DNA of 64,000 bases from Cryobacterium sp. HLT2-28 (GTDB lineage: Bacteria > Actinomycetota > Actinomycetes > Actinomycetales > Microbacteriaceae): the NCBI RefSeq assembly GCF_004402495.1, contig NZ_SOFH01000018.1, forward strand, positions 248,001 through 312,000, in the 5' to 3' direction. Of the stretch, positions 7,099 through 18,306 are shown in pieces. The notes under the pieces are model-generated. The model had not been told where the DNA came from. It was given only the letters and a program-made list of their open reading frames with translations, and did no database searches. Each line of letters begins with the position of its first letter. The first letter of the stretch is position 1. The position numbers were made by a program, and so were the translations under genes.

Positions 7099-8763
7099 AT
7101 GACCGCAACGCTCGTGGCCAGGGGCCTCGCCGGAGGGTACGCGCACCGCACCCTGTTCGACTCACTCGACCTCACCGTCGCTCCCGGCGACGTCATCGGT
7201 GTGGTCGGTGCGAACGGGGCAGGCAAGTCCACCCTGCTCCGGCTGCTCGCCGGCATCCTGACCCCGCAGGCGGGCACGGTCAGCCTGGCCCCGACCGATG
7301 CCTTCGTCGGCTGGCTGCCCCAGGAACACGAACGTGTGCCGGGCGAGACGATCTCGGGCTACCTCGCCCGCCGGACCGGCTGTGCGGAGGCGACCCGCGA
7401 GATGGATGCCGCGGCATCCGCCCTCGCCGATCCTGAGCCCCGTCCGGATGGCCTGGACCCGGCCGACGTGTACTCGAGGGCCCTCGACCGGTGGCTCGCG
7501 AGCGGGGCCGCCGACCTCGACGACCGGTTGCCGATCGTGCTCGCCGAGCTGGGCCTGCGGCTCGGCGCCGACCTGGCCGAGGACACGCCGATGACGGCGC
7601 TCTCCGGCGGCCAGGCGGCCAGGGTCGGCCTCGCCGCCCTGCTGCTGTCCCGGTTCGACATCGTCCTGCTCGACGAGCCCACCAACGACCTCGACCTCGA
7701 CGGGCTGGAGCGGCTGGAGACGTTCGTGCGCGGGCTGCGCGGCGGCGTCGTGCTGGTCAGCCACGACCGGGAGTTCCTCGCCCGCTGCGTCACCCGGGTG
7801 CTGGAACTCGACCTGGCCCAGAACGCCAACCGGGTGTTCGGCGGCGGCTACGACTCCTACCTCGAGGAACGCGAAACGGCACGGCGACACAAGCGCGAGG
7901 ACTTCGACGAATTCGCGGCGAAGAAGGCCGACCTGGTCGGTCGTGCCCGCACCCAGCGCGAATGGTCGAGCCAGGGTGTGCGGAACGCCATGAAGAAAGC
8001 CCCCGACAACGACAAGATCCGTCGCAAGGCCTCCGCCGAGTCCAGCGAGAAGCAGGCGCAGAAGGTGCGGCAGATGGAAAGCCGGATCAACCGCCTCGAG
8101 GAGGTCGAGGAGCCGCGCAAGGAATGGCAACTGGAGTTCACCATCGGCGCAGCGCCGCGCTCGAGCGCCGTGGTCGCCACCCTCAGCGCGGCCGTGTACC
8201 GCCAGGGTGATTTCACCCTCGGCCCGGTGTCGCTTCAGGTCAACGCGGGGGAGCGGATCGGCATCACCGGCCCCAACGGGGCCGGCAAGACCACGCTGCT
8301 CCGGGCGTTGCTGGGCCGAAAGGCCCCGGATGAGGGCACGGCCGCACTCGGGGCGAGCGTGCGGATCGGCGAGATCGACCAGGCGCGCGCGCTCCTCGCC
8401 GGCGATCGGCCGCTCTCCACCCGCGTCGAGGCGCTCCTGCCTCACCTGTCCGTCGCCGAGGTGCGCACCCTGCTCGCCAAGTTCGGGCTGAAGGCGGACC
8501 ACGTCGGCCGGCCCGTCGACGAGTTGTCCCCGGGCGAGCGCACCCGAGCCGGCCTCGCCCTGCTTCAGGCCACCGGGGTCAACCTGCTCGTGCTCGACGA
8601 GCCGACGAACCACCTCGACCTGGCGGCCATCGAACAGCTCGAACAGGCGCTCGAGTCCTACCAGGGCACGCTTCTGCTGGTCACCCACGACCGGCGGATG
8701 CTCGAAAACGTCACCACCGACCGGCGCTGGAGCGTCGACGCCGGGCAGGTCAGCCAGGGATGA
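7099..8763 (+). CDS. ABC-F family ATPase
   Basis: A 554-residue soluble protein with two ABC ATPase domains and no membrane domain, the ABC-F layout of translation factors and ribosome-protection proteins. Domain 1 has Walker A GANGAGKST, signature LSGGQAAR and Walker B IVLLDEPTNDLD. Domain 2 has GPNGAGKTT, LSPGERTR and LLVLDEPTNHLD. The charged linker (about residues 250-340, many Arg/Lys/Glu) is the P-site tRNA interaction motif region, with a KRED start and long helices. It cannot be assigned from sequence to EttA-like housekeeping or antibiotic protection. Its stop overlaps the next gene's start (ATGA). Confidence 0.85.
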   Translation: MTATLVARGLAGGYAHRTLFDSLDLTVAPGDVIGVVGANGAGKSTLLRLLAGILTPQAGTVSLAPTDAFVGWLPQEHERVPGETISGYLARRTGCAEATREMDAAASALADPEPRPDGLDPADVYSRALDRWLASGAADLDDRLPIVLAELGLRLGADLAEDTPMTALSGGQAARVGLAALLLSRFDIVLLDEPTNDLDLDGLERLETFVRGLRGGVVLVSHDREFLARCVTRVLELDLAQNANRVFGGGYDSYLEERETARRHKREDFDEFAAKKADLVGRARTQREWSSQGVRNAMKKAPDNDKIRRKASAESSEKQAQKVRQMESRINRLEEVEEPRKEWQLEFTIGAAPRSSAVVATLSAAVYRQGDFTLGPVSLQVNAGERIGITGPNGAGKTTLLRALLGRKAPDEGTAALGASVRIGEIDQARALLAGDRPLSTRVEALLPHLSVAEVRTLLAKFGLKADHVGRPVDELSPGERTRAGLALLQATGVNLLVLDEPTNHLDLAAIEQLEQALESYQGTLLLVTHDRRMLENVTTDRRWSVDAGQVSQG

Positions 8764-9548
8764 TGGGTGCCCACCACGCCATGACCGGCGCGGCCGCGTG
8801 GATCGCCGTCACGGCGACCGCCGGGCACGGCCTCGGCCTGTTCCCGGTGTCTCCCGCGGGAACGATCACCGGCGCGCTCCTCTGCGCCGGGGCCGCACTG
8901 CTCGCCGACGCCGACCACGGCTCCGCCACCATCTCGCGCTCCGTTCCCGTGCTCGGCCGGCTCGTGACCGGCGGGATCTCCCGCGCCTCGGGCGGCCACC
9001 GGCACGGGCTGCACGGTCTGCTCGCCGTGCTCTGCGTCTGGCTGCTCGCCACCGGCCTCGACCGGTTGTCGTGGCAGTCGCCCTGGGCCGAGAAGCCCAT
9101 CGACGTCGGGGTGGCCGCCGCGAGCGCCGCCGCGATCGCGTTCGCCGGCTACGCGCTGGGCCTGGCCCAGGGTTCCTGGCCGATCGCGTGGCTGATCGGC
9201 TTGGTCGGAGCCGCCGGCATCACGGTCTTCACGCCGGAGCGCTCCGACTGGTTCATCGTCTGCATCACCCTCGGCTACGGGGTGCACCTGGCCGGCGACC
9301 TGCTGACCACGGGCGGCCTGCCGCTCTTCTGGCCCTGGGTGCCCAGGCCGCCACGGGCCTGGCGGAAGGTCCCCGTCCTGCGGCATGTCTGGACCTCGGG
9401 CGGCTACCTGGCCCTCCCGGTGCTGGGCAACGCGGGCTCCGTCCGGGAATGGGCGTTGCTGATCCCGGTCACCCTCTACGTCGGCTACGGGATGCTGTTC
9501 GCCGCGCTCGCCGAGGTCGGCGTCGACCTGGCCGCGATCCTGCACTGA
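8760..9548 (+). CDS. YdjM/DUF457-like membrane metal-dependent hydrolase
   Basis: A 262-residue membrane protein with about six hydrophobic segments. It carries the histidine/aspartate motifs of the LexA-regulated YdjM family: MGAHHAMTG at the start, ADADHGSATISR around residue 50, GGHRHGLHGLL near residue 80 and a late GVHLAGDLLTTGG. These residues probably bind metal near the membrane face; the substrate is unknown. Two adjacent ATG codons open the gene, the first overlapping the ABC-F stop by four bases, so the genes are translationally coupled. No regulatory box such as a LexA site was noticed. Confidence 0.8.
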   Translation: MMGAHHAMTGAAAWIAVTATAGHGLGLFPVSPAGTITGALLCAGAALLADADHGSATISRSVPVLGRLVTGGISRASGGHRHGLHGLLAVLCVWLLATGLDRLSWQSPWAEKPIDVGVAAASAAAIAFAGYALGLAQGSWPIAWLIGLVGAAGITVFTPERSDWFIVCITLGYGVHLAGDLLTTGGLPLFWPWVPRPPRAWRKVPVLRHVWTSGGYLALPVLGNAGSVREWALLIPVTLYVGYGMLFAALAEVGVDLAAILH

Positions 9549-9590
9549 TCGGCCCTTGGCGGATGGGACTCAGCGTGGTTCGCTGGGGGA

Positions 9591-10208
9591 ATGACCAACC
9601 TGCCGATGTTCCCGCTCGGGTCCGTGCTCTTCCCCTACCTGCCGCTTCAGCTGCGGGTGTTCGAGGAACGCTACCTGGTCATGCTGTCCCGCATCCTCGC
9701 CGACGAGCCGGCCGAGTTCGGCGTGGTGCTGATCGAACGCGGCCAGGAGGTCGGCGGGGGAGAGCACCGGTTCCGCTACGGCACCGTCGCCCAGATCACC
9801 CAGCTGGCGGCATCCGACGGGTTCGTCGGCGTGCTCGCCCAGGGTGAGCGGCGCATCGAGGTGCTCGAATGGCTCGACGAAGACCCGTACCCGGAGGCCC
9901 TCATCCGCGACCTCCCGGAGCTGGACTGGGACGACGACCTGTACCCGCTCCGGGAAGAGGTCGAACAGGCCGTGCGGCGGGCCCTGGCCCTGGCCAGCGA
10001 ATTCACCGATCAGGCCTGGTCGCCGGATGTCGAACTCTCCGAGGACCCGACGGCCGCCGCCTGGCAGCTGGCCGGCATCACCCCGGTCGGCCCGCTCGAC
10101 CAGATCGCCCTGCTGCGGTCGACGACCATGGAGGGACTGCTCACCGCCGTGCTCGTCTACACGGCCGCGGCGGTGGACTCCTTCCGTTCGCCCTGGCCGG
10201 AGGAGTGA
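9591..10208 (+). CDS. LON peptidase substrate-binding domain protein
   Basis: The 205-residue protein is a single Lon N-terminal (LON_substr_bdg, PUA-like) domain: LPMFPLGSVLFPYLPLQLRVFEERYL at the start, then FGVVLIERGQEVGGG and GTVAQITQL. It lacks the AAA+ ATPase and Ser-Lys protease domains of full Lon. Such stand-alone proteins are common in actinobacteria and may present substrates or bind RNA/protein partners; the role is not established. A run of G (GGGGGA) directly precedes the ATG. A strong hairpin follows the stop. Confidence 0.85.
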   Translation: MTNLPMFPLGSVLFPYLPLQLRVFEERYLVMLSRILADEPAEFGVVLIERGQEVGGGEHRFRYGTVAQITQLAASDGFVGVLAQGERRIEVLEWLDEDPYPEALIRDLPELDWDDDLYPLREEVEQAVRRALALASEFTDQAWSPDVELSEDPTAAAWQLAGITPVGPLDQIALLRSTTMEGLLTAVLVYTAAAVDSFRSPWPEE

Positions 10209-10238
10209 GCCGCCCGGCACCCTCCCGGTGCCGGCGGC
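10209..10238 (+). terminator. Hairpin terminator after LON-domain gene
   Basis: GCCGCCCGGCACC (10209-10221) pairs with GGTGCCGGCGGC (10227-10238) over a five-base loop immediately after the stop codon. There is no U-tract, as is common in high-GC actinobacteria. Confidence 0.6.
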
Positions 10239-10290
10239 GGGGCGCGGGGCGCTAGGCTGGTGGCGAAAACCGAATATCGGGCCATTACGG

Positions 10291-10497
10291 TCGATGCGGG
10301 AGAGTTCGACGCCGACAGGCGTGCGAACACCGAAGGAGCAATCCTCCCCGACAATCTCTCAGGTACTCGTACCGCATCGAACTGGCCACTCTGAAAAGTA
10401 GCCGCAGCACCAGCGCGGCTCGCCCATGGTGAAAGCCGCGCCCGGTTGGGGCGGCGAAGCTCTCAGGCCTGACGACAGAGGGGGAGTTCCCAGGGGC
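10291..10497 (+). ncRNA. Tandem glycine riboswitch controlling gcvTHP
   Basis: The 346-bp gap before gcvT holds two glycine-aptamer signatures. The first has GCGGGAGAG near 10297, CACCGAAGGAGCAA near 10337, CTCTCAGGTA near 10366 and CACTCTGAAAAG near 10387. The second has GGTGAAAGCCGC near 10429, GCTCTCAGGCC near 10460 and GACAGAGGGGGAG near 10474. Two aptamers in series are the classic form of this riboswitch. It is expected to switch on glycine cleavage genes when glycine is abundant. About 57 bases separate it from the gcvT ATG, room for a small expression platform. Confidence 0.92.
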
Positions 10498-10554
10498 TCG
10501 ATCGCGCCCCGGAGATTCTCGCTCGGCCCCGGCCGACGACAACCTGGAGAACTC

Positions 10555-11739
10555 ATGACCCCGGACACCGCCGCCCACCCCTCGGACCAGCCGACCGACG
10601 CCCCGTCAAACACCGTCCCGGCAAGCGACGAACGGTTCTCGCCGCTGCACCAGGCGCACGTCGACGCCGGCGCCAGCTTCACCGACTTCGCCGGCTGGCA
10701 GATGCCGGTGCGCTACTCGAGTGATCTCGCCGAGCACCACGCCGTGCGCACCAAAGCGGGCATCTTCGACCTCTCACACATGGCCGAGATCACCGTGTCC
10801 GGACCGGATGCCGGGGCGTTCCTCGACTACGCCCTCGCCGGCAAGCTCTCCGCGATCGACCTGCTCCAGGCCAAGTACAGTCTCATCCTCAACGCCGCCG
10901 GCGGCATCATCGACGACATCGTCGTCTACCGCACCAACGCTGAGGACTACCTCGTCGTCGCCAACGCCGGCAACCGGTTCCCGGCCTTCGAGGCGCTGTC
11001 GGACCGGGCCGCCCGGTTCGATGTCACCGTCACCGACCAGAGTGACGACGTCGCCCTGGTCGCCGTGCAGGGGCCGGTCTCCCGCGCCATCCTCGAGGCC
11101 ACCGCCGGACTCACCGTCGACGGCGACCTTTCCGAGCTGAAGTATTACCGGGCTCTCGGCGGCACCTTCCAGGACAGCGACGTGCTCATCGCCCGCACCG
11201 GCTACACCGGTGAGGACGGCTTCGAGCTCTACATCGACGTGCCCGCCGCCCTCGCCCTCTGGGACGCGCTCCGCGCCGCCGGGGAGCCGTTCGGCCTCGT
11301 GCCGGCCGGCCTCGCCAGCCGGGACACCCTCCGCCTCGAGGCGGGGATGCCGCTCTACGGCCACGAACTCTCCGTGACCGGCTACCCGGCCCAGGCCGGG
11401 CTCGGCCGCGTCGTCAACCTGGCCAAGGGAACCGACTTCATCGGCCGCGCGGCCAGCGAGGAGGGCCCCCCCGCCGACGCGGCGGTGCTGGTCGGCCTCG
11501 TCGCCGCCGGCAAGCGCGCCGGCCGAGCCGACTACCCGGTCTTCCGCAGCGCCGACGCGCCCGTCGCCGAGGGAGTGATCACGAGCGGGGCTCTGTCGCC
11601 GACACTGGGGCATCCGATCGCCATGGCCTACGTCGCCCCGTCGCTCGCCCGGCCGGGCACGGAGGTCTTCGTCGACGTGCGCGGAACCCGCATCCCCGCC
11701 ACGGTCACCCCGCTGCCCTTCTACAAGCGCCAGAAATAG
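10555..11739 (+). CDS. gcvT: Glycine cleavage T protein (aminomethyltransferase)
   Basis: The T protein takes the aminomethyl group from lipoyl-H protein, releasing ammonia and forming 5,10-methylenetetrahydrofolate. The 394-residue product has [28 protein letters not shown] near its N-terminus, the conserved DLSHMAEI, and [11 protein letters not shown] in the middle, with a C-terminal beta-barrel domain. The ATG at 10555, preceded by CTGGAGA, adds a short Thr/Pro/Ser-rich extension (about 27 residues) before the family core. A frame open into the riboswitch is ignored. gcvH follows after 26 bp. Confidence 0.96.
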   Translation: MTPDTAAHPSDQPTDAPSNTVPASDERFSPLHQAHVDAGASFTDFAGWQMPVRYSSDLAEHHAVRTKAGIFDLSHMAEITVSGPDAGAFLDYALAGKLSAIDLLQAKYSLILNAAGGIIDDIVVYRTNAEDYLVVANAGNRFPAFEALSDRAARFDVTVTDQSDDVALVAVQGPVSRAILEATAGLTVDGDLSELKYYRALGGTFQDSDVLIARTGYTGEDGFELYIDVPAALALWDALRAAGEPFGLVPAGLASRDTLRLEAGMPLYGHELSVTGYPAQAGLGRVVNLAKGTDFIGRAASEEGPPADAAVLVGLVAAGKRAGRADYPVFRSADAPVAEGVITSGALSPTLGHPIAMAYVAPSLARPGTEVFVDVRGTRIPATVTPLPFYKRQK

Positions 11740-11765
11740 TCCACCCCCCCCCGAGAGGAAACCCC

Positions 11766-12137
11766 ATGGCAGACAAGACTGAACTCCAGTACACCGCCGA
11801 GCACGAGTGGGTGCAGGTCGACGGCGACACCGCCCTCGTCGGCATCACCGCCTACGCCGCAGACAAGCTCGGTGACGTCGTCTTCGTCGAACTGCCGGCC
11901 GTCGGCAGCAGCGTCGCCGCGGGCACCGTCGTCGGCGAGATCGAGTCGACCAAGTCGGTCGGCGAGCTCTTCGCCCCCGTCGACGGCACCGTCGTCGAAA
12001 CCAACGACGCCGTCGTCGACAGCCCCGAGCTGGTCAACAGCGACCCGTTCGGGGCCGGCTGGCTGCTCAAGGTGAGCTTCACCGAGCTGCCCACCCTCCT
12101 CAGCTACTCCGAATACTCCGCCCTCGTCGGCGAGTAG
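11766..12137 (+). CDS. gcvH: Glycine cleavage H protein
   Basis: A 123-residue lipoyl carrier protein that shuttles the aminomethyl intermediate among the P, T and L proteins. The N-terminus [13 protein letters not shown] and the lipoylation hairpin [11 protein letters not shown], with the modified lysine at position 63, are both standard. GAGAGGAAA lies just before the ATG. It is 26 bp after gcvT and 28 bp before gcvP, in one operon. The L protein (lipoamide dehydrogenase) is not in this window. Confidence 0.97.
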   Translation: MADKTELQYTAEHEWVQVDGDTALVGITAYAADKLGDVVFVELPAVGSSVAAGTVVGEIESTKSVGELFAPVDGTVVETNDAVVDSPELVNSDPFGAGWLLKVSFTELPTLLSYSEYSALVGE

Positions 12138-12165
12138 TCCCCAGCGAAGCCAGGTCACCCCACAC

Positions 12166-15060
<2,895 letters not shown>

Positions 15061-15072
15061 CCGGGTCACCTT

Positions 15073-15136
15073 CGCCGAACTGTGAGCAGAACACCCTTTG
15101 CCCCCCGAAAACCGGGACACTACTCACAGTTCGGCG
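15073..15136. repeat. Palindrome between converging genes
   Basis: Perfect 14-bp inverted arms (CGCCGAACTGTGAG at 15073-15086 and its complement at 15123-15136) enclose a 36-base loop. The loop holds a smaller CCGAAAACCGG hairpin. It fills the gap between the ends of gcvP and the CPBP protease gene. It resembles the palindromes at 2296 and 56546 in position but not in sequence. Bidirectional termination is likely. Confidence 0.75.
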
Positions 15137-15158
15137 GGGTGGCCTGGACGTGTGGGGA

Positions 15159-15977
15159 TCAGGCGGCGGGGGCGAGGAGCGCCGGCCACCAGGCGACGGC
15201 GAGCGGGTAGCCGACGAAGGAGAGGATGTCCAGGATCGCGTGCGCGATCACCAGCGGCATCGTGCGCCCCCACCGCGTGTAGCACCAGCCGAACACGACG
15301 CCCATCACCGCGTTGCCGACGAACGGGCCGATGCCCTGGTAGAGGTGGTAGCTGCCGCGGAGCAGCGCCGTCGACCCGATGATCGTCCAGGTCGACCAGC
15401 CGAGCTCCCGCAGCCGGGTGAAGAGGTAGCCGACGGCGATGAGTTCCTCGGTCAGCCCGGCCCGCAGGGCGGAGAAGACCAGGATCGGGATCGTCCACCA
15501 GAACGTGTCGATCGGCTGGGGCACGACCGCGACGGTGATCCCCAGCATCCGCCCGGCCAGGTAGAGGGCCAGGCCGGGAACGCCGATGGCGAGCACAAGG
15601 CCGGCGCCGCGGAGCAGGTCCCGCCGTTTCTCGGTCAGGTCGAAGCCCAGCCGGCGGAAGACGCTGCGCCCGGGCTGCCAGAGCAGGAAGAGCACCAGGG
15701 CGACGCCGAACAACTGGAAGAACAGGTCGAGGAACTGGTAGCTGAAGTCGAGCCACTCCCGCGGCGACTGCGACCCGTTGATGGTGGCCGTCTGCTTGGC
15801 CAGCGGGGTCGGGTCGGTCAGCCGGCCGATGATCGCCACGATCGAATAGACGGCGGATGCCCCGAGCGAGAGCCCGAGGACGATCGCCACCTCCCAGTAC
15901 CGGCCGGCGCGGCCCTGGCGGTCGCTGTCCCGGCGGCCCGGGTCCAGGTGACCCGAGTCCAGACGGCCCGGGTTCAC
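15159..15977 (-). CDS. CPBP family intramembrane metalloprotease
   Basis: A 272-residue membrane protein of the CPBP/CAAX-protease (Abi) family with about seven helices. The three family motifs are visible: TEELIAVGYLFTRL (EExxxR-like, with the Arg a few residues late), RGSYHLYQG (FxxxH-like) and AHAILDIL (HxxxN/D). Substrates of bacterial CPBP proteins are mostly unknown; roles in prenyl-protein cleavage, bacteriocin immunity or membrane signalling are known for relatives. The GTG at 15977 overlaps the DCC gene stop by GTGA. The frame is open upstream of it but clearly antisense-like in composition. The first 25 residues are polar and repetitive. Confidence 0.8.
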   Translation of the reverse strand: MNPGRLDSGHLDPGRRDSDRQGRAGRYWEVAIVLGLSLGASAVYSIVAIIGRLTDPTPLAKQTATINGSQSPREWLDFSYQFLDLFFQLFGVALVLFLLWQPGRSVFRRLGFDLTEKRRDLLRGAGLVLAIGVPGLALYLAGRMLGITVAVVPQPIDTFWWTIPILVFSALRAGLTEELIAVGYLFTRLRELGWSTWTIIGSTALLRGSYHLYQGIGPFVGNAVMGVVFGWCYTRWGRTMPLVIAHAILDILSFVGYPLAVAWWPALLAPAA

Positions 15978-16366
15978 TCGGCGGGCCGCATCCGGCAGGC
16001 GGGCGTGCCGCCCGGAAGCCGGTGCCGGAACCGGGCCACCAGCCGGTAACCGATGCCGGCCGCCCAGGACCAGGGCGGAACCGTGCCCAGCCAGCCGAGC
16101 ATCCGCCAGCCGGGTGACGGCTGGTGGCGGAGCAGCGCGGCGACCGCGGCGGCGCCGCCGTACTGCCGGCCGCCGTCGACGAGCCAGACCCGCGACCGGG
16201 CATCCGCGGTGGTCAGCGCGAACGCAGCCAGGTCCGTCCACTGGTACGGCGCCGCGGCCGGCATGGCCGGGAGGATGCGTCCGAGCCAGCCGACCGAGCT
16301 CGTGCAGAACGCGCAGTCGCCGTCGAAGATGAGCAGCGGCGGCCGCGCCGTGGTGTGACTGTCCAT
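15974..16366 (-). CDS. DCC-family thiol-disulfide oxidoreductase-like protein
   Basis: The 130-residue protein is a DUF393/DCC family member, with the naming motif FDGDCAFC near residue 14 followed by WLGRILP and a WLVDGGRQYGGAAAVAALL segment. The Cys pair (DxxCxxC-like: GDCAFC) suggests redox chemistry, which is predicted but not proven for the family. The ATG at 16366 gives the expected length; an upstream ATG would add an atypical 36 residues. Its stop overlaps the GTG of the CPBP gene, so both are translated from one message. It diverges from the first peptide-transport operon across 226 bp. Confidence 0.85.
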   Translation of the reverse strand: MDSHTTARPPLLIFDGDCAFCTSSVGWLGRILPAMPAAAPYQWTDLAAFALTTADARSRVWLVDGGRQYGGAAAVAALLRHQPSPGWRMLGWLGTVPPWSWAAGIGYRLVARFRHRLPGGTPACRMRPAE

Positions 16367-16592
16367 GGAGCAATCATCGCATCGCATCGTCCTGTCGCGG
16401 ATTCCCCGCCGGGGCGCAGAATCCGGCGCAAAAGCACCGGAAGACGAAACAATCGTGCGCGTTGTGTTTCGCATCGGTAACGTTATTGCGTTTCAGTATG
16501 CGGAGCGCAGGACGGGTACCTAAGGTCGAATTCATCTGGCGCGTAAGCCTGGCCGCAAGTCAGCCGCGCGCTCACATTGCACAGGAGGAAAA

Positions 16593-18209
16593 TTGAAGAT
16601 CAACAGACTGGGTATCGCAGCCATCGCCCTGGCCGCGGTGGGGGCCCTCACGCTGTCCGGCTGCGCCGGCGGCGGAGCTGCCACGCCGACGGCGTCGAGC
16701 AACGCAAAAGCGATCATCACGACAAACGGGTCAGAGCCGCAGAACCCGTTGGTCCCGACCAACATCAACGAGGTGGGCGGCGGAAAGATCGTCGACGCGG
16801 TCTTCGCCGGGCTCGTCTACTACGACGCCAAGGGAGCGCCGATCAATGACGCCGCCGACTCGATCAAGTCGGACGACAACAAGACCTTCACGATCAAGAT
16901 CAAGTCCGGCCTGAAGTTCACCAACGACGAGCCCGTCACGTCGTCGAGCTTCGTCGACGCCTGGCAGTACGGCGCGCTGCTGAGCAACGCGCAGCTCGGG
17001 AGCTACTTCTTCGAGAACATCGAAGGGTTCAGCTACGACGAGGACAGCCCCCTCACCGGCCTGAAGGTCGTCGACGACACCACCTTCACGGTCACCCTGA
17101 CCGACGCCCTGTCCGACTTCCCGCTGCGCCTGGGCTATTCGGCGTTCTACCCGCTCCCGGCCGCCGCGTTCAAGGACATTGCAGCCTTCGGCGAGAACCC
17201 GATCGGCAACGGCCCGTACATGCTGGCCGCCAAGGGTGCCTGGAAGCACAACGAGAAGATCGACCTCGTCGTCAACCCGGCCTACGACGGTGGACGCAAG
17301 GCCAAGAACGGCGGCCTGTCCATCATCTTCTACGCCAACCAGGGTGCCGCCTATTCCGACCTGCTCGCGAACAACCTCGACGTGCTCGACGCCATCCCGG
17401 ACAGCGCCTACGGCACCTATGAGAAGGACCTCGGCGACCGCGCCGTGAACCAGCCGTCCGCCGTGTTCCAGTCCTTCACCATCCCGGCCCGATTGGCGCA
17501 CTTCGACGGCGAAGAGGGCACGCTGCGTCGTGCGGCCATCTCGATGGCGATCAACCGTGACGAGATCACCAAGATCATCTTCTCCGGCACCCGCACCCCG
17601 GCCTCCGACTTCACCTCACCGGTGATCGACGGCTGGTCCGACAAGCTCAAGGGCGCGGATGTGCTTGAGTTCAACGCCAAGCAGGCGAAGAAGCTCTGGG
17701 CCGAAGCCGACGCGATCTCCCCGTGGACCGGCTCCTTCCAGATCGCCTACAACGCGGACGGCGGCCACCAGGGCTGGGTTGACGCGGCGATGAACAGCAT
17801 CAAGAACACCCTCGGCATCGACGCGTCCGGCGCGCCGTACCCGACGTTCAAGGAAGCCCGCACGCTGATCACGGACCGCACCATCCAGACCGCGTTCCGC
17901 ACCGGATGGCAGGCCGACTACCCGGGCCTGTTCAACTTCCTCGGCCCGATCTATGCGACCAAGGCCTCGTCCAACGACGGCGACTACTCGAACCCCAAGT
18001 TCGACGCACTGCTGAAGAAGGGCTCCACCGAGAGCGACCTGGCGGCCGCGAACAAGGACTTCCAGGCCGCGCAGGAGATCCTGCTCCAGGACCTCCCGGC
18101 GATCCCGCTCTGGTACGCCAACGTGACCGGCGGTTACGGCACGAGCGTTCAGAACGTGAAGTTCGGCTGGAACTCGGTCCCGATCTACAACGAGATCACC
18201 AAGGGCTAG
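16593..18209 (+). CDS. Peptide ABC transporter substrate-binding lipoprotein 1
   Basis: A 538-residue SBP_bac_5 (OppA/DppA-like) receptor. The N-terminus is a lipoprotein signal with lipobox LSGC (Cys near residue 25), followed by a Gly/Ala linker. NGSEPQNPLVPTNINEVGGGKIVDAVFAGL is the standard start of the mature domain. It captures peptides outside the membrane for the permeases encoded downstream. The start is the rare TTG at 16593, placed by a perfect AGGAGG six bases upstream. A strong terminator follows, so this receptor can be made in excess. Its neighbour at 18307 is a close paralogue. Confidence 0.92.
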   Translation: MKINRLGIAAIALAAVGALTLSGCAGGGAATPTASSNAKAIITTNGSEPQNPLVPTNINEVGGGKIVDAVFAGLVYYDAKGAPINDAADSIKSDDNKTFTIKIKSGLKFTNDEPVTSSSFVDAWQYGALLSNAQLGSYFFENIEGFSYDEDSPLTGLKVVDDTTFTVTLTDALSDFPLRLGYSAFYPLPAAAFKDIAAFGENPIGNGPYMLAAKGAWKHNEKIDLVVNPAYDGGRKAKNGGLSIIFYANQGAAYSDLLANNLDVLDAIPDSAYGTYEKDLGDRAVNQPSAVFQSFTIPARLAHFDGEEGTLRRAAISMAINRDEITKIIFSGTRTPASDFTSPVIDGWSDKLKGADVLEFNAKQAKKLWAEADAISPWTGSFQIAYNADGGHQGWVDAAMNSIKNTLGIDASGAPYPTFKEARTLITDRTIQTAFRTGWQADYPGLFNFLGPIYATKASSNDGDYSNPKFDALLKKGSTESDLAAANKDFQAAQEILLQDLPAIPLWYANVTGGYGTSVQNVKFGWNSVPIYNEITKG

Positions 18210-18226
18210 TCTGAACTGAGCACGAG

Positions 18227-18262
18227 GAAAGGGCGATGACGCACTGTCATCGCCCTTTCTTC
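18227..18262 (+). terminator. Intrinsic terminator between tandem receptor genes
   Basis: GAAAGGGCGATGAC (18227-18240) pairs perfectly with GTCATCGCCCTTTC (18246-18259) over a five-base loop, with TTC downstream. It is among the strongest hairpins in the window and lies inside the transport gene series. It probably attenuates read-through or protects the 3' end of the first receptor message. Confidence 0.85.
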
Positions 18263-18306
18263 ATGCCCGGCGCGCAGTGTGCGTTCGCCCGGCACAGGAG
18301 GAAAAA

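Noticed and set aside
16367..16592. A defined sigma-factor promoter before the first transporter.
   Set aside because: Candidate hexamers have spacing outside the usual range; only a short TAACGTTA palindrome and the AGGAGG site are clear.
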